The position numbers and the translations under genes were made by a program. The notes under the pieces are model-generated. The model made no database searches, was not told the DNA's origin, and was given only the letters and a program-made list of their open reading frames with translations. This document shows positions 11,758 through 23,000 of a stretch of DNA of 64,000 nt, one piece after another; position 1 is the first letter of the stretch; every line of letters starts with the position of its first letter. This DNA comes from Cadophora sp. MPI-SDFR-AT-0126 (Eukaryota; Ascomycota; Leotiomycetes; Helotiales; Ploettnerulaceae). The stretch lies in the NCBI GenBank assembly GCA_020747065.1, contig JAGMVK010000001.1:2418001-2482000 (forward strand), written 5' to 3'.

Positions 11758-14065
11758 TCAGTAGAGCTTGTGGAAGATTCTCTTCCACTTGGGCCAGGAA
11801 GCAACCTCAGCTCTGTAGGCGTTGATCACATCCCAGTCAATTTCACGGCGTCCAGTGTCAACATCAATTTGCTCGATCTTGAGACCACCCTCTCTCTTCC
11901 AAATGTAGCCGACGATCCAGAAGAAGATGATGACAGGAACAGTAAGCCAGGCTGAGAAGAACTCCTTCGCAGTTGCAGTACGACTGACTCCAGGTGGAAG
12001 GATTGCACTGATGAGCTAGGAACGCTTAGTTAGCATGCATTAAACAAATCAGTCAGACGCGAAAAGCTTACTGTAGCAATCAGAACGATGACACACAGCG
12101 CGAGACCAATCCAAGATCCTGCGACACCGAAGATGGCTTGGAACGGAATCTCGTCAACCGTATGACCTTGGTGCTTCCAAGCCTGGCGGAAACGGATATG
12201 TGCGAAGCAAATAGACCCCCAAGTGAACAGAGCGGCAAGACCAGAGAGAGAGAGAAGCCAGTTGAAGACTTCAACTCCAGTGGAAGTCTCCTGGATATAA
12301 GCCAAGGCTCCCGCCGCAAGGTGGACGAGGACAGAAGGAAGTGGTCGACCGGACTTGTCAACATATGTGAAGATCTTAGGGGCGTAGCCTTGTCTATATG
12401 GTATCAGCAAACATCCCGAAGGTCATTTCAAGAAATGAATATCTCGAATATGGCGGAGCGGATTTTGAGGATAAGGGCAATACATACTGAGCAAGAGCTG
12501 TCAATGTTCTTGAGCCACCGTAGACACAAGAGGCTCCAATGGATAGAACAGAGATCATGATGACGGTGTTGAGAAAATGGTCGTATCCGGTTAGGCCGGC
12601 ATATTTGGCAGCCAAGACGAACATAGATGCACCATCTTTGTACGCGTTTGAAGCGCCAATGAGTCGTTCATCATTCGCTGCAACAAGGAGACCGACGAAA
12701 AAGAGACCGAGAATATAGAACAAAGTAATACGCCAAAAGACCTGTTTGATAGCACTAGGAAGAGCTTTGGCGGGGTTGGCAGACTCGGCCGCTGCGAGAC
12801 CCACAAGTTCTGTTCCAGCGAAGGAAAAAGCAGCTGTGACGAACACAGCACAGAAACCTCTGAATCCGTTTTGAAAGGCACCTGGGTCGTACCTACACAG
12901 CGTTCGACGTCAGTAATATTCATTTATAGCATGTCACCGAACATGGACGCCCATGAGAATTCAGAAACGGGCCTAAGAGGCGACATTTTCGATCACGTCT
13001 AGCGCAGCTCAAATGAAGAGGCTTGCAATTTTGAGAGAAATACGTACCAGGTACGCGCACCCCAATACTCGTCATATCTGCCACCAGAAGGTCCACCACC
13101 GAGAACCAAGACCAAGGCAATGACCATGAAGGTGACTATACCATGGGGTTAGCGACTATTTTGTGAGGCGCGACCTTGTGCTAGAGAGACTCACTGATTG
13201 TCAAAAGTTTGAGACACGACGACCAGAATTCCTCCTCAGCGAATCCGAGAGCGCCAAACACGTTGATGCCGATGATAAAGAGCCAGTAAACAGCAATCCA
13301 GACGTTAACGCTAACATCCTTGGCGCCGTCCCAGTATTGCGTGACAAGACCAGCAACGGTCAGTTCGAGGGGAAGCACGATAAGCCACTTTGATCTGTTA
13401 ATACTGTTTTGACGATTGTACGAGAGATACCGACGTACCTGAAAGACATAATTCCAGCCCATAGCAAATCCCCACGACGGGTCAATGAAACGAACAGAGT
13501 ACGTGTAGAAACCACCAGTGACAGGATACATAACGGCAAGTTCACCAAGAGCGTAGACAACGTTGAACATCATGACACCAATAATCATGAAATCGATGAG
13601 CACCCAGCCAGGTCCCTGAAGAGGATTCCGTCAGCAACGATCTCGATTCGGGAGTGCTTGCAGACTCACTCCATTTTTGAAAGCACTACCAGAACCGACG
13701 AAGAAACCAGCTCCAATGGAGCCACCTGGAAGAATGATGTAAGTATTTGTTTCGGCATCTCACATTAGCTTTTGGTATATCGGATGCGTGGACTCACCAA
13801 TGGCAATCATCTGAAGATGACGATGCTTCATGGAACGATCTAGCTCGACAATTCCCTCCCCATAGCTTCTCATCTTGAAAGACTCGAAGTTTAGACCATT
13901 CCGGGTGAAGAAATTTGCGTCACGAACAGCTCCACCATTGTGCATGGCGGCGTGAACTTGATGAGGATGCTTTCCCTCCACATCGCCACTGCGAGGCAAG
14001 CCGTCACTGGGAGAGTCCGAGGACGCAGTGTCCGGGACGACGCCAATGGCCTGCTTTTCCGCCAT
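11758..14065 (-). CDS. Amino-acid permease, yeast-type AAT (APC superfamily)
   Basis: Plasma-membrane amino-acid/proton symporter of the YAT family in about eight exons, roughly 590 residues. The N-terminal cytosolic tail runs to RSMKHRHLQMIAIG and continues after an intron with GGSIGAGFFVGSGSAFKNG, the conserved TM1 region. Next come GPGWVLIDFMIIGVMMFNVV, GELAVMYPVTGGFYTYSVRF and DPSWGFAMGWNYVFQ, highly typical of fungal general permeases. Further segments include FGALGFAEEEFWSSCLKLL, SFAGTELVGLAAAESANP, and SRTLTALAQQGYAPKIFTYVD across an exon junction. The C-terminal tail ends WPKWKRIFHKLY with TGA at 11758. Twelve TM segments are expected. Substrate range cannot be told from sequence. Convergent with the SDR at 9.9-11.1 kb. 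Confidence 0.93.
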
Positions 14066-16971
14066 TGTTGTCTAAGGAAGTCGGTAAACTTGAAATATAC
14101 CGATTGTTGTCCACGCTGAGCAACAAAGTTTCCTTCTGTCTGTTCTCAAAGGTCGCAACGATGTGCACGACAGGAATGCTGTACCGGCAAAAAGTGCATG
14201 AGACGGAGGGGGACAGCGGTATTAAATGTAGATGCTGGGACCATACCTAGGCAGCCCTGCAATTAACTGTGACCGTACGGCACAATACCAGGCCAGGTCT
14301 GGATGCATGCACTCATTGGAGCTTCCAGATACCACTGCCCAGCTGGATACCAAGTTGACCTGAGTCTTGGGCGTTATACAAAGATAGCTTGAACCGCTGG
14401 GATTGGAAGGTGTGGTAGAAGAACGTTCTTGACCTTCCGAGCTGGGTAGTCCCAGAGCAACAGAACGCTGCCGCCGAGGAACGGCTGGGCAAGCCCAGAT
14501 CTTGGGCAAACATCCATCTGGGGGGCGAGTGCGGCGAGGGTGTTGAAAGGGACGAGGATCCGTATGTCTTGGGTGCGATAGGAGACTTAATGGCATCTTG
14601 GCAAGCAATTTTTGGGGGCGTTGTCTTGGGGTTGTTTGCGATGCAATCACCTTCCTGAATAGTGCCGGCAATTGCTGGGCATATCGTATAATTGATGCAC
14701 GTCCTATCACTCGCATCTGGGCGCTGCGCGACGAGGTCTTGGAATCGCTTGACTGCTGGGTAATATTTGAGAAATGGAGCAACTCTCAATTTTCCGGGTC
14801 GAACCACCTTCTGTTATCATTCCAGAAATTCATTCGCTTCTGGGCATACTGCCTGGGCAGCCTGTCACAAGAGCAGAGCAGCTTCAGCTTATTATCGAAG
14901 AGGCTTTGTCGCCGCTGCCAACCGAGGCGTTGCTCGCGCATCCCGAAGATCGTTGAGTTGCATCCCTGGAAGGTATTCTTGGGCACTAATCTGCTTCGTC
15001 AGATCGCGGTCTGGTACGTATTGCCAATTGCTCGACGGAGCACTGGAACGGCGGCTGGGTGATGTTGGATGTTGAAGAAGATGAGAAATTCACTTGATCC
15101 CCGCTGACTGCCAAGTGCTGGGCGCATCTGGCACAGACGTGGCTAACATGTGACCTTCTATCTTGGGTGTGATTTGGATCCCGGTCCGGGATGCACCAGC
15201 AGCAGCAGTAGCAGTAGCCAATCTCGGGGTAAACCAAGTACCAAGCCTATTGGAGAATGATACTGCGCTGCGCCAGATTTGAAATATGCTGCTTTGCTTC
15301 TGAGGTTTAGCCGATTTCCTTCCATCAAGTGCATTGGTGGAGCTCTTGCCTCTTTTAGATTGCTGCTTGTGAGACCATGTTGCTCGATAAATGGCTCATG
15401 TAAACTGCCCATATCTTCTAGAAGGAAAGAGCGTCGAATATCAATATGTTCATCGAGCGCCTAGCAGATAGTAGTTATGATAGCGCGGCAAGTGAAAAGT
15501 CATGACTGGCGAACTCAGAGTTTCCGCTCCTGAACTTCTATGTGTCCACGAAGGAAAATTGTCGTTTGTCGAGACATCAGAAAATATGTCCAAGTCGAAA
15601 ATCTATCTGCATCGATCAAGAAGTTATGCAAGTGGCCATCGCTTTGGTTGTTGGCATGCGAAGCGGAGCTTGGGTACTTGTCCATCCATTTCTGGAAAGA
15701 AGCGCTGTCATTTGGATGAGGACCTCCAACGTCAAACTTTCTATGTGGGACAACGGAGTAATTCCTTGGGGACCAAGTACATACATCCATGATCAACTGA
15801 ACGTCATGATGAATGTCTACGGAGGGCAGAATTAAGTCAAGACCTACTTATCTCAGACAGAACCTCGAGGAGATACCACGCAGCTTCTACAATGTAGGAT
15901 ACTGGGGGAGATAACATGTGGATGTGCACGCAGGTACATTAGATGTATCTCGCTGGTGATGTTTTTTACGCTGAAAGACGCTCGATGACACGATAGATGG
16001 AAAAACGGATTTGGGTTGTAGGCGGCCAAGGAATATATAATCACATGATCTTGAGATAACTTGAGGTTTACAGCACAGCGCCCAAAGAACACTTCAGCAA
16101 AAGTGGGATTCTTACTTCATATCATATGCGTTGGCGATTTGTGGCATCTCTCCTAAACTTACTTGCTCCTCCAAAAATGGTCCGTCATTCTGGCTCACGT
16201 GAACAAAAAAGACATTTCTCTGAGCCGCTTTTGTTATCCCTTGCAGTCTTGAAGACGTTGTCCTTTTTTTTGTACTAGATGTGGTAATCTCCAAGTTATT
16301 TTTTTGGCTATATTTGAGATACGAATTGCATTTATAGCCGCATGCATGTTGTTTGACGGGCAGAAGATATTTCGCTTAATTTGTTGATGTTGAAAGGCAA
16401 GGACAAACACTGTTCAGGACGTAATACGAAGAACATTATAGCATGATCGAAAATGTTGTCAACATAAGTAAATATCTTCTAATCAGTTTCTTGCACAGCT
16501 AATGATGTAATCAAATTGATCTCATAAAGTCAAAGTGCAGCTAAGCTCAAGCTCCTAACCGCCCAAGAACAACTTGAGTGTGGTTCCCTCTCCAGTAGCA
16601 ATATGATAGAGTTACGTTCTCATAGGAATTAAAGAACCCTGGCGCTAACAAGACTAGAGTTCGACCAAAGACTAGTCCTACTACAAAACTATAACCAGCC
16701 TCATTATTCCAGAAATGCGATTTTCGCATTGAAAGCACGCTCTTGTGGCACTTGAGTCCTTTCGTTTTGGCTCTAGAGGTGACGTGTCGCCCTTTCAAAT
16801 GACTGAAGCTGAAAGTCGCACTCAAGCTGCTTTCCTTTCCGAATCATGCGAGTGATTCGAAAGTCAGCCGCTAACCAGCTTTAAGAACGCATCGAGTATC
16901 TGATTGGCTAGTCTGTACGAATAGTCCGATCCACCAAATGCTGGCCCAAGGCGGCCCACATTGAGGAGGAA
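14066..16971. other. Long gene-poor region
   Basis: About 2.9 kb without a supported gene. A 60-codon plus-strand frame at 14774-14956 (MEQLSIFRVEPPSVIIPEIH...) looks mildly protein-like but has no recognisable homology and no clear continuation. A CAG/CAGTAG-rich patch lies near 15191-15218. Nothing else identified. Confidence 0.45.
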
Positions 16972-16978
16972 TATATAT
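16972..16978 (+). promoter_or_regulatory. Putative TATA box of SnoaL-like gene
   Basis: tatatat lies 17 bp before an in-frame upstream ATG (16995) but about 140 bp before the ATG at 17118. Transcription starting some 30-60 bp downstream of it would exclude or nearly exclude the upstream ATG. This supports the start at 17118. Confidence 0.4.
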
Positions 16979-17117
16979 CAACAACAATCAGGTCTTGGAC
17001 ATAAATACCACAATCGAATTTGTAGCTCAGGCGTTTATTTCAACAGAAAGTCTAATCAAGTTTTTCAACGAACTTCTATCTACAACTGGCTTTGCTGACT
17101 TCGACCTCACCACCACC

Positions 17118-17507
17118 ATGTCAGCTTTACCTCAAGCCCTCACCCCTGAATTATTCGAAGCCTGGCTCAACGGCGCATTCATAGGCGACCCATCAGAAGC
17201 ACGTGCATACTGCGAAGCCACAATGTCACCGAATTATCATCGCCTTCAAGCTGAGGGTGGGGTAACGAACTTCGAACAAGCGGTCGAGAAAGTCACGTTT
17301 TTCCGCACCCACTGCAAGAAATGGGTTGCGCCTGTGCATATGCTGGTGCAAGAGGGGAAGAAAGTGGCCGTGAGGTTGACGTGCGATATGCAAATTGGGG
17401 AGACGGAGGAGAAGAGGATGGAGCTGATGTTTATGGCTGAGAGGGATGAGCAGGGAAGGTTTGAAAAAGTGTGGGAACTGGTCATGCCCATCGAGGGAGG
17501 CAAGTAA
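17118..17507 (+). CDS. Small SnoaL/NTF2-like fold protein
   Basis: Intronless 129-residue protein. The start is placed at 17118 because its context is caccaccATGTC and the TATA box sits almost on top of the alternative ATG at 16995, which would add 41 unlike residues. The order of helices and strands suggests a SnoaL-like/NTF2-like alpha+beta barrel: ALTPELFEAWLNGAF, FEQAVEKVTFFRTHCKKW, HMLVQEGKKVAVRLTCDMQI, RMELMFMAERDEQGRFEKVW. Such proteins are polyketide-cyclase-like, isomerase-like or just ligand binding. No catalytic residue can be assigned, so function is open. Confidence 0.6.
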   Translation: MSALPQALTPELFEAWLNGAFIGDPSEARAYCEATMSPNYHRLQAEGGVTNFEQAVEKVTFFRTHCKKWVAPVHMLVQEGKKVAVRLTCDMQIGETEEKRMELMFMAERDEQGRFEKVWELVMPIEGGK

Positions 17508-17607
17508 GCTTTGAATCGAAGGGCGATGAAGATTGAAGTGCTTTCGAAACTTTGAGCGTGACCCTTCCGTTTACGCATTTCTACAGAATTATTGGGCCCA
17601 TTTTCCT

Positions 17608-19532
17608 TCACTTGGCCCAACAGAATTTCCCTTGTACTTGTTCCATATTATTTTCTACTTCCCAATGATACTTTCCATCCCACTTCCTATCAATGATATC
17701 TCTGAACTCTTGCATCATCGGTGACTCAGACCACATTCGGTACTGCTCCTCAGTAAATTCCCAACCCCGACCATCAAGCCCTATCCCAAATTCTTTGCAA
17801 GAAGCAAGGCTCTTTTCCCTTCTCCTCTGACGTTCAACTTCGACAAATTTTGCTTCACGCTCTGGCAGCTCGATTCCAGCGTTCTCAACCGCATCATTCA
17901 CCTCGAAGTAATAGTCGGAAAAGACATCCTCGAGTCCTTCGGGATCTTCCTCTATGCGTTTGTTGATGACTTTGACAGCTTCGTCAAGATGTTGGGCTGG
18001 CACGAATCTCTCCCCACCCAAAATCCGATATATATTTGGCGTAAAAAGATACACAAAACCTTGAAAAGCTCTGTACCCTCCGAACAAGTCGAAGTATGGA
18101 TCTCTGTCATAATCGATGTTGCCATAATCTTGACGAGAGGAATTGATGATATTGTGCCTGGGGCAGACGGCCAAAATTAAAAGGGTCAGTTCTTTTTCGA
18201 TACTCGAGGGTGTCGACTTTCGCAGGACACAGCGACAGTGAAGATATCGATGAACAATGTTGTATATCGGTTCCCATTTGACAACAAGTCGCTTACAGAC
18301 TAGATCGATCGGTGGATCATCAAAGGATCTCGTGCTCCGAGGCTCTGGGAAAATAGATTTGTCCGAGGCACCTGAAGAACCACGGGGCGTTTTAATCACC
18401 CGCTGTCTATTTCGTTTCGAGATTTGATAGTCTCGGTACTGATCAGCTCCAAGACCTATCTGAATATCGGCCGTCTCGAACGTGATTGCTTGTGGCTCAA
18501 CCCTGAGCACTTCTAAACCACAGGAAAAGCTGTTTTTCGGTCCGCGCGAAGGAGCATTTTAAACGAGATTGTGTGATTGATTACCAATTCCTGAATCCGA
18601 AGCTAGTTGTCCCAACTTTGTAGGGCTTGAAGCAACGAGTACACTTCGTTCGTGATAAACCATGCCAAGAGCTCATGAGGAACGCGATCTTGATCCGACC
18701 ACCAGGTTTGACAACCATGTTCCAGTTATCGAAATCGACTTTGAAATTTCGAGTCCAGTCGAACACCGCGAGGTGACCTTGGCGAATCTGGGACAGTCCA
18801 GGAAGTTTTCTGGACCTGTATTTCAAATCGAGGAGGCTGATGAGGTCCTAGAGAGAGTCAGTGACAATTGTAATGCATATCCTTGGAATGTACCTCGGGG
18901 TTCGAGCACAGGTCCAAAGGTATGAAAAATGGCTCGTCTAATCCATCGTCAATTTTGAGATGTCGCTCCCGCTCTCCCGCCTCCCAATGGTAGCCAAGTT
19001 GTTTCGGTATTTCGCGAGCTCGGAAGTCCAGATTGGAGATCTTGTCTCTGTTAAGTTAGACCATGTTAGCTCTGCAGACATTCAGACAGATTGGAGGAGC
19101 GTACACGATGATGCAGCCTTGCAAGAGATGCATTCCGCCCTTTGTGCTTTCCAGATGCCGTTTCAGCACAGATATCTTCTTATCCGAAAATACCGTCTGC
19201 ACACGAGCCCAGGTTCGAATGAATCTTCGCTCAGACTTCAACTTGTCATCCAGCTCCGAGCTCAAACTTGATAATGCAGCTACATCACGCCTGATGAGCG
19301 TTAGAGCGCTTTTCAGGACAGATTCGGTGTCTTTTGGAATTGAACTGGTCGAAACCATGTTCTGAATCACCGAAATTATATTGGAAAGTAGATGAAGCTC
19401 TATAAGAAGTCGCTGAACATCATCTGGAGCCTCGCGGATGGATTCGTAGAAACTTATGGCCTTACTGAGGCTGTCCACAATCTGAATGACGAGCGATGCG
19501 ACGCTGATGCCGACTCCCAGAATCTCGGCCAT
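17608..19532 (-). CDS. HeLo-like N-terminal domain protein with ubiquitin-like domain
   Basis: Four or five exons. The first starts at 19532 (MAEILGVGISVASLVIQIVD), matching the fungal N-terminal domain found on STAND/NLR-like proteins (HeLo-like, PF17111 type), and runs to LLQGCII. An intron (gtgtac...aacag) leads to an exon with PFFIPLDLCSNPE; another (gtacat...ctctag) leads to DLISLLDLKYRSRKLPG and DNWNMVVKPGGRIKIAFLM. These resemble the ubiquitin-like domain (ULD) seen in fungal ankyrin and HeLo proteins. A Cys pair (CTRCF) and CGLEVL could bind zinc. The last large exon (to 17608) includes DPYFDLFGGYRAFQGFVYLF and a charged C-terminus. No NACHT/NB-ARC ATPase or repeats are present. The class is linked to fungal nonself recognition and regulated cell death, but this protein's role is not shown. 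Confidence 0.7.
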
Positions 19533-20076
19533 CCTGCGTTGGGCTTGTGATATCTGCAAAGTGGTCAAAATTTTCTGTCATTAGGAGGAAGTATCGTGGC
19601 GAAATGAAAAGGAGCCGTACGAACATTCGTTAAGGCTGAGCCTCATGCTAAAATTACAGGTCATCATCGTAAGGCTCTCTGATCAAGATGGTGGGGTGTG
19701 GTTACACAATGCAGGCCCTCGCCAAAATCCTCCTCGGTCGCGATAAGTTAGAGGCTATGCATCGGCCTCTTTTGGCGAATGAAAGTCATTTAGTGCCAAC
19801 AGATACTTAATTAAGTAAGCAGCTAAACAAAGTGACATACTTTCTGTCTATCTCAATGCCGTGGAATGAGGGTATTACATAGCAGAATAAGCACTTCCCT
19901 CGAGTGGATTCGCTGTCGCGGGTGTGGATTTGCACGACACTCAACAAATCAATCGTAGAGCACATTTCAGGCGACATCCACTGCAAAGGTTTATATTACT
20001 CAAATTTTTACTCGAGAATTGAACTCTCTACCTACTTCATGCCAAGGAACCTCCATTATCCCTCCTTGTTCAACCA
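19533..20076. other. Promoter region of HeLo/ULD gene and 3' flank of chitinase
   Basis: About 540 bp between two minus-strand genes. No coding signal. An acceptor-like site just upstream of 19532 hints at a 5' UTR intron. Confidence 0.4.
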
Positions 20077-23000
20077 TCAAGTTGATTTCAACAAACCCGT
20101 AGTCTCTGTCATTTGAGAGATTTTGGTGATTGACATCGCACTGGCCGAAATTGGTGTTGACAAGGACTTGGTAACGAGCACACCCGTCAAAACATTCCTC
20201 AAAGGCGTGTCTGCTTGCTTCGCTCCTGGTGCTATGGTAGCAGGTGATGGCTCATCCGTCTCTAGAGCATTCGCGCACATGTTGTTGACATGTTCCTGGA
20301 AAAGCGGCAGGTCGCCTGTCTCAGACGTCATCTCCAGCCGGTGGCAAAGCTCATGATCACCATCCTCGAGATAAAGTTGTGTACCTGCCAGCTGTACCGA
20401 GAGTTGCTCCAAAACAGTGTCGTTAAGTCCTCCACTTTCCAGGTCGATGGCGCTGATGCCTCGTTGCTTGAGCCAAGGAGCAATTGCCACACGGTTTTGA
20501 GGAGCCGCAACATTCGTCAAAGGAAGTAGAGCTGGGTCTTGTCTCCATTGGGGCCATTGGTTGGTCCATGTCAGGGCGCCGGGTCCAAAGGGATTGAAGA
20601 GAGGATCGGTACTTGCAACTCTAAAGCCGTGGTCTGTCACGACTGTCTGAACACCAGTCTTGGTAAAAGTTGCTAATATTTGATTAGCGTTGCCTCCTCA
20701 TAGTTGCAAACGAAGGAAGTATTGATTACCAAAGCAAAGGCTTGCGGATGACGAATCAAACTATGGCAAATCAGTTTCAGCAATCACTTTAGATACTAGC
20801 ACATACCCCATATTTTCTTATGATGCCTGTGGAAGCACCTCTAGGATCGTTAAATCCAAGCCCAGCCCAAGTCCATGTGATAGGTGGCTCGGGTGGAACT
20901 ATTCCATTTGCGGCTCGGAGCGAACTACAAGGGGTCCAGACAGCAGACTTCCACATTTTGAAGTCGATCCCTATCCCTCGTCAATACTCGTACCGTGTTG
21001 TAAACTCTAAATGGCTTACCTTGGGCCCCATTCTCGGCTCGATCCAATGCTCGCAATGCTTGTGGGTTGAATCGCTCTTGAAGAGCGTTCATTGGGAACT
21101 CATCCCTGTGCACATTTTTAGTCAGATTTGGCGACTATGTTGAAAGCGTATTGACCGCAGTCAACTCACATATCGCATCGTGCAATACCATTGCTAATCT
21201 GCCAGTTCGCTCTATATGCTGTATGATGAACGTTCTTCCAAGACTCAACCTGGGGACGATAATCCCCAGCTTGAACACATATTAGTGTCTTTTATAGTGA
21301 ACAAAAATAGCGAATCACTTACGTGGTGGAACCATCATGTTGAAAACATTGTTGCCTGCTGGGGAAATGTTCTCAATATAATATCTCTGATTGTCGCAGA
21401 CCTGTGATACGTGTTAGAATGAATACAAATGCTTCCCTCCCTTACTAACCTGATCAAAGAGTTTCACAACACCTGAATTTGTCGTGTAGCCTCCGTATTG
21501 ACATGTGTAAGTCACCTCGCAGTCATTGTTGCCTTTCTTTGTGTAGGAGCCCCTAACCCATCTACGACCAATAAATTACTTGCAACTGAATCTTTGAAGT
21601 GCGACTTACTGCCCCAGTGGCTTCGCAGCACCAACTGTATTCTTCTTCTTATTTGAAATAGGCTTGACAAGTCCAATTCCGGCCTTTATAGATTGTTTCG
21701 ATGGTCCCGCGGTCCCTTTTACGGTCTTGGCTTTTTTGGTGCTTGTATTGACCTTGTAGCAAATGTAGTACAGAGCGGCCAACGAACCAGCAGATCGCTT
21801 GTAAATCCCGTCGGGGTACAATATTACTGATTTGTCTAGCTCAGTGGCACTGTTGGCATCCACAAGTATGGAGATATCAGGACACTCAGATGCTAATTCT
21901 GCAACCTCGCGGTCAGGATACCTGGGGTGATCAAGAAGTTAGCAAATGCTGATTCCTCATGTTTCGGGAGCGCTTTCGGTAGGAAGTTACTCCTAAAACA
22001 CGACGTAAGAGGTAAATAGGCATTGCTCGAAGAACGTACTGCTCATTGCTCAGATCGACAACTTTTGTATCTGTGTCCTGGCCCAATAAATTGAAATCCT
22101 GGCTGAAGTTTGGAGGCGGAGTAAAGTCTTCGCAGCAGTACTGGAAGATGATCAAACGTTAGCCTGTTTTTCCAAAGGTGGTTGAAAGGGTCTGGGAGTG
22201 AAACTTACACTCATGTATCCTCCGTTACAAGTTTGATCGCTATGTGTCATATCAGTCATCGAGAAAAAAGTCTAACGAGACATTTACTCACACGACTTGG
22301 CCAGCCTCGGAATCGATATCGCGCCGATTAGTATTTTGGGCCACCTCCGTGATGCTTGAGAAAACTCCATCGCCACATCCGCCATAGCAGCTCATGCCAA
22401 GTCCTGTGTAACCCTGCCAACTACATGAAGTGTATGTTGTACCATCTGCACAGCATAGGCTCTGGTATTGTCCTCTGGGGCAGGTATTATCGAAGTTGAC
22501 ATACCCCACCAAGCCATTCATGGCAGAGACCTCTGTGTACCCGACTGCACATCCAGCATTGCAGAACGAGGTATAGCATGCAGTTTCTCCAACAGTCTGC
22601 TCAATCAGCTGCGATGGTCCAATTGTTGGTCTGCCAGGGCATGAGTTCGGATCTGGTGATCCACATTGGTAGGATGAGAGAACTTTTATATTTGCTGGAA
22701 GATGTGTCAGCACACGCGGCAAAGCCCAATCATGTAAAGGACTCAGGTCAGAAAAGGTTGAATACATGAAAGATAAGCCAAGATTAAGGCTCTGTGCGAA
22801 ATTGATTGACTTAAGGGAGTAACTTACGGTCGGCACTTATCAGTGATGTTCCAAGTGTGTCATCGAGGTCAATAGCCCAAATCATCGTTCCACCCAAGCA
22901 GCGGGAATTTGCGTACTGTAATTTCATTCGTACAGTGGCTTCGTTGTCGTAACTTACCCACTGATCATCCCAAGAAACCCCTTCTCATTTGTCAGCTCGA

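Noticed and set aside
15158..15412. Minus-strand frame with a Leu run
   Set aside because: The Leu run comes from the CAG-type repeat near 15191-15218; no other support.
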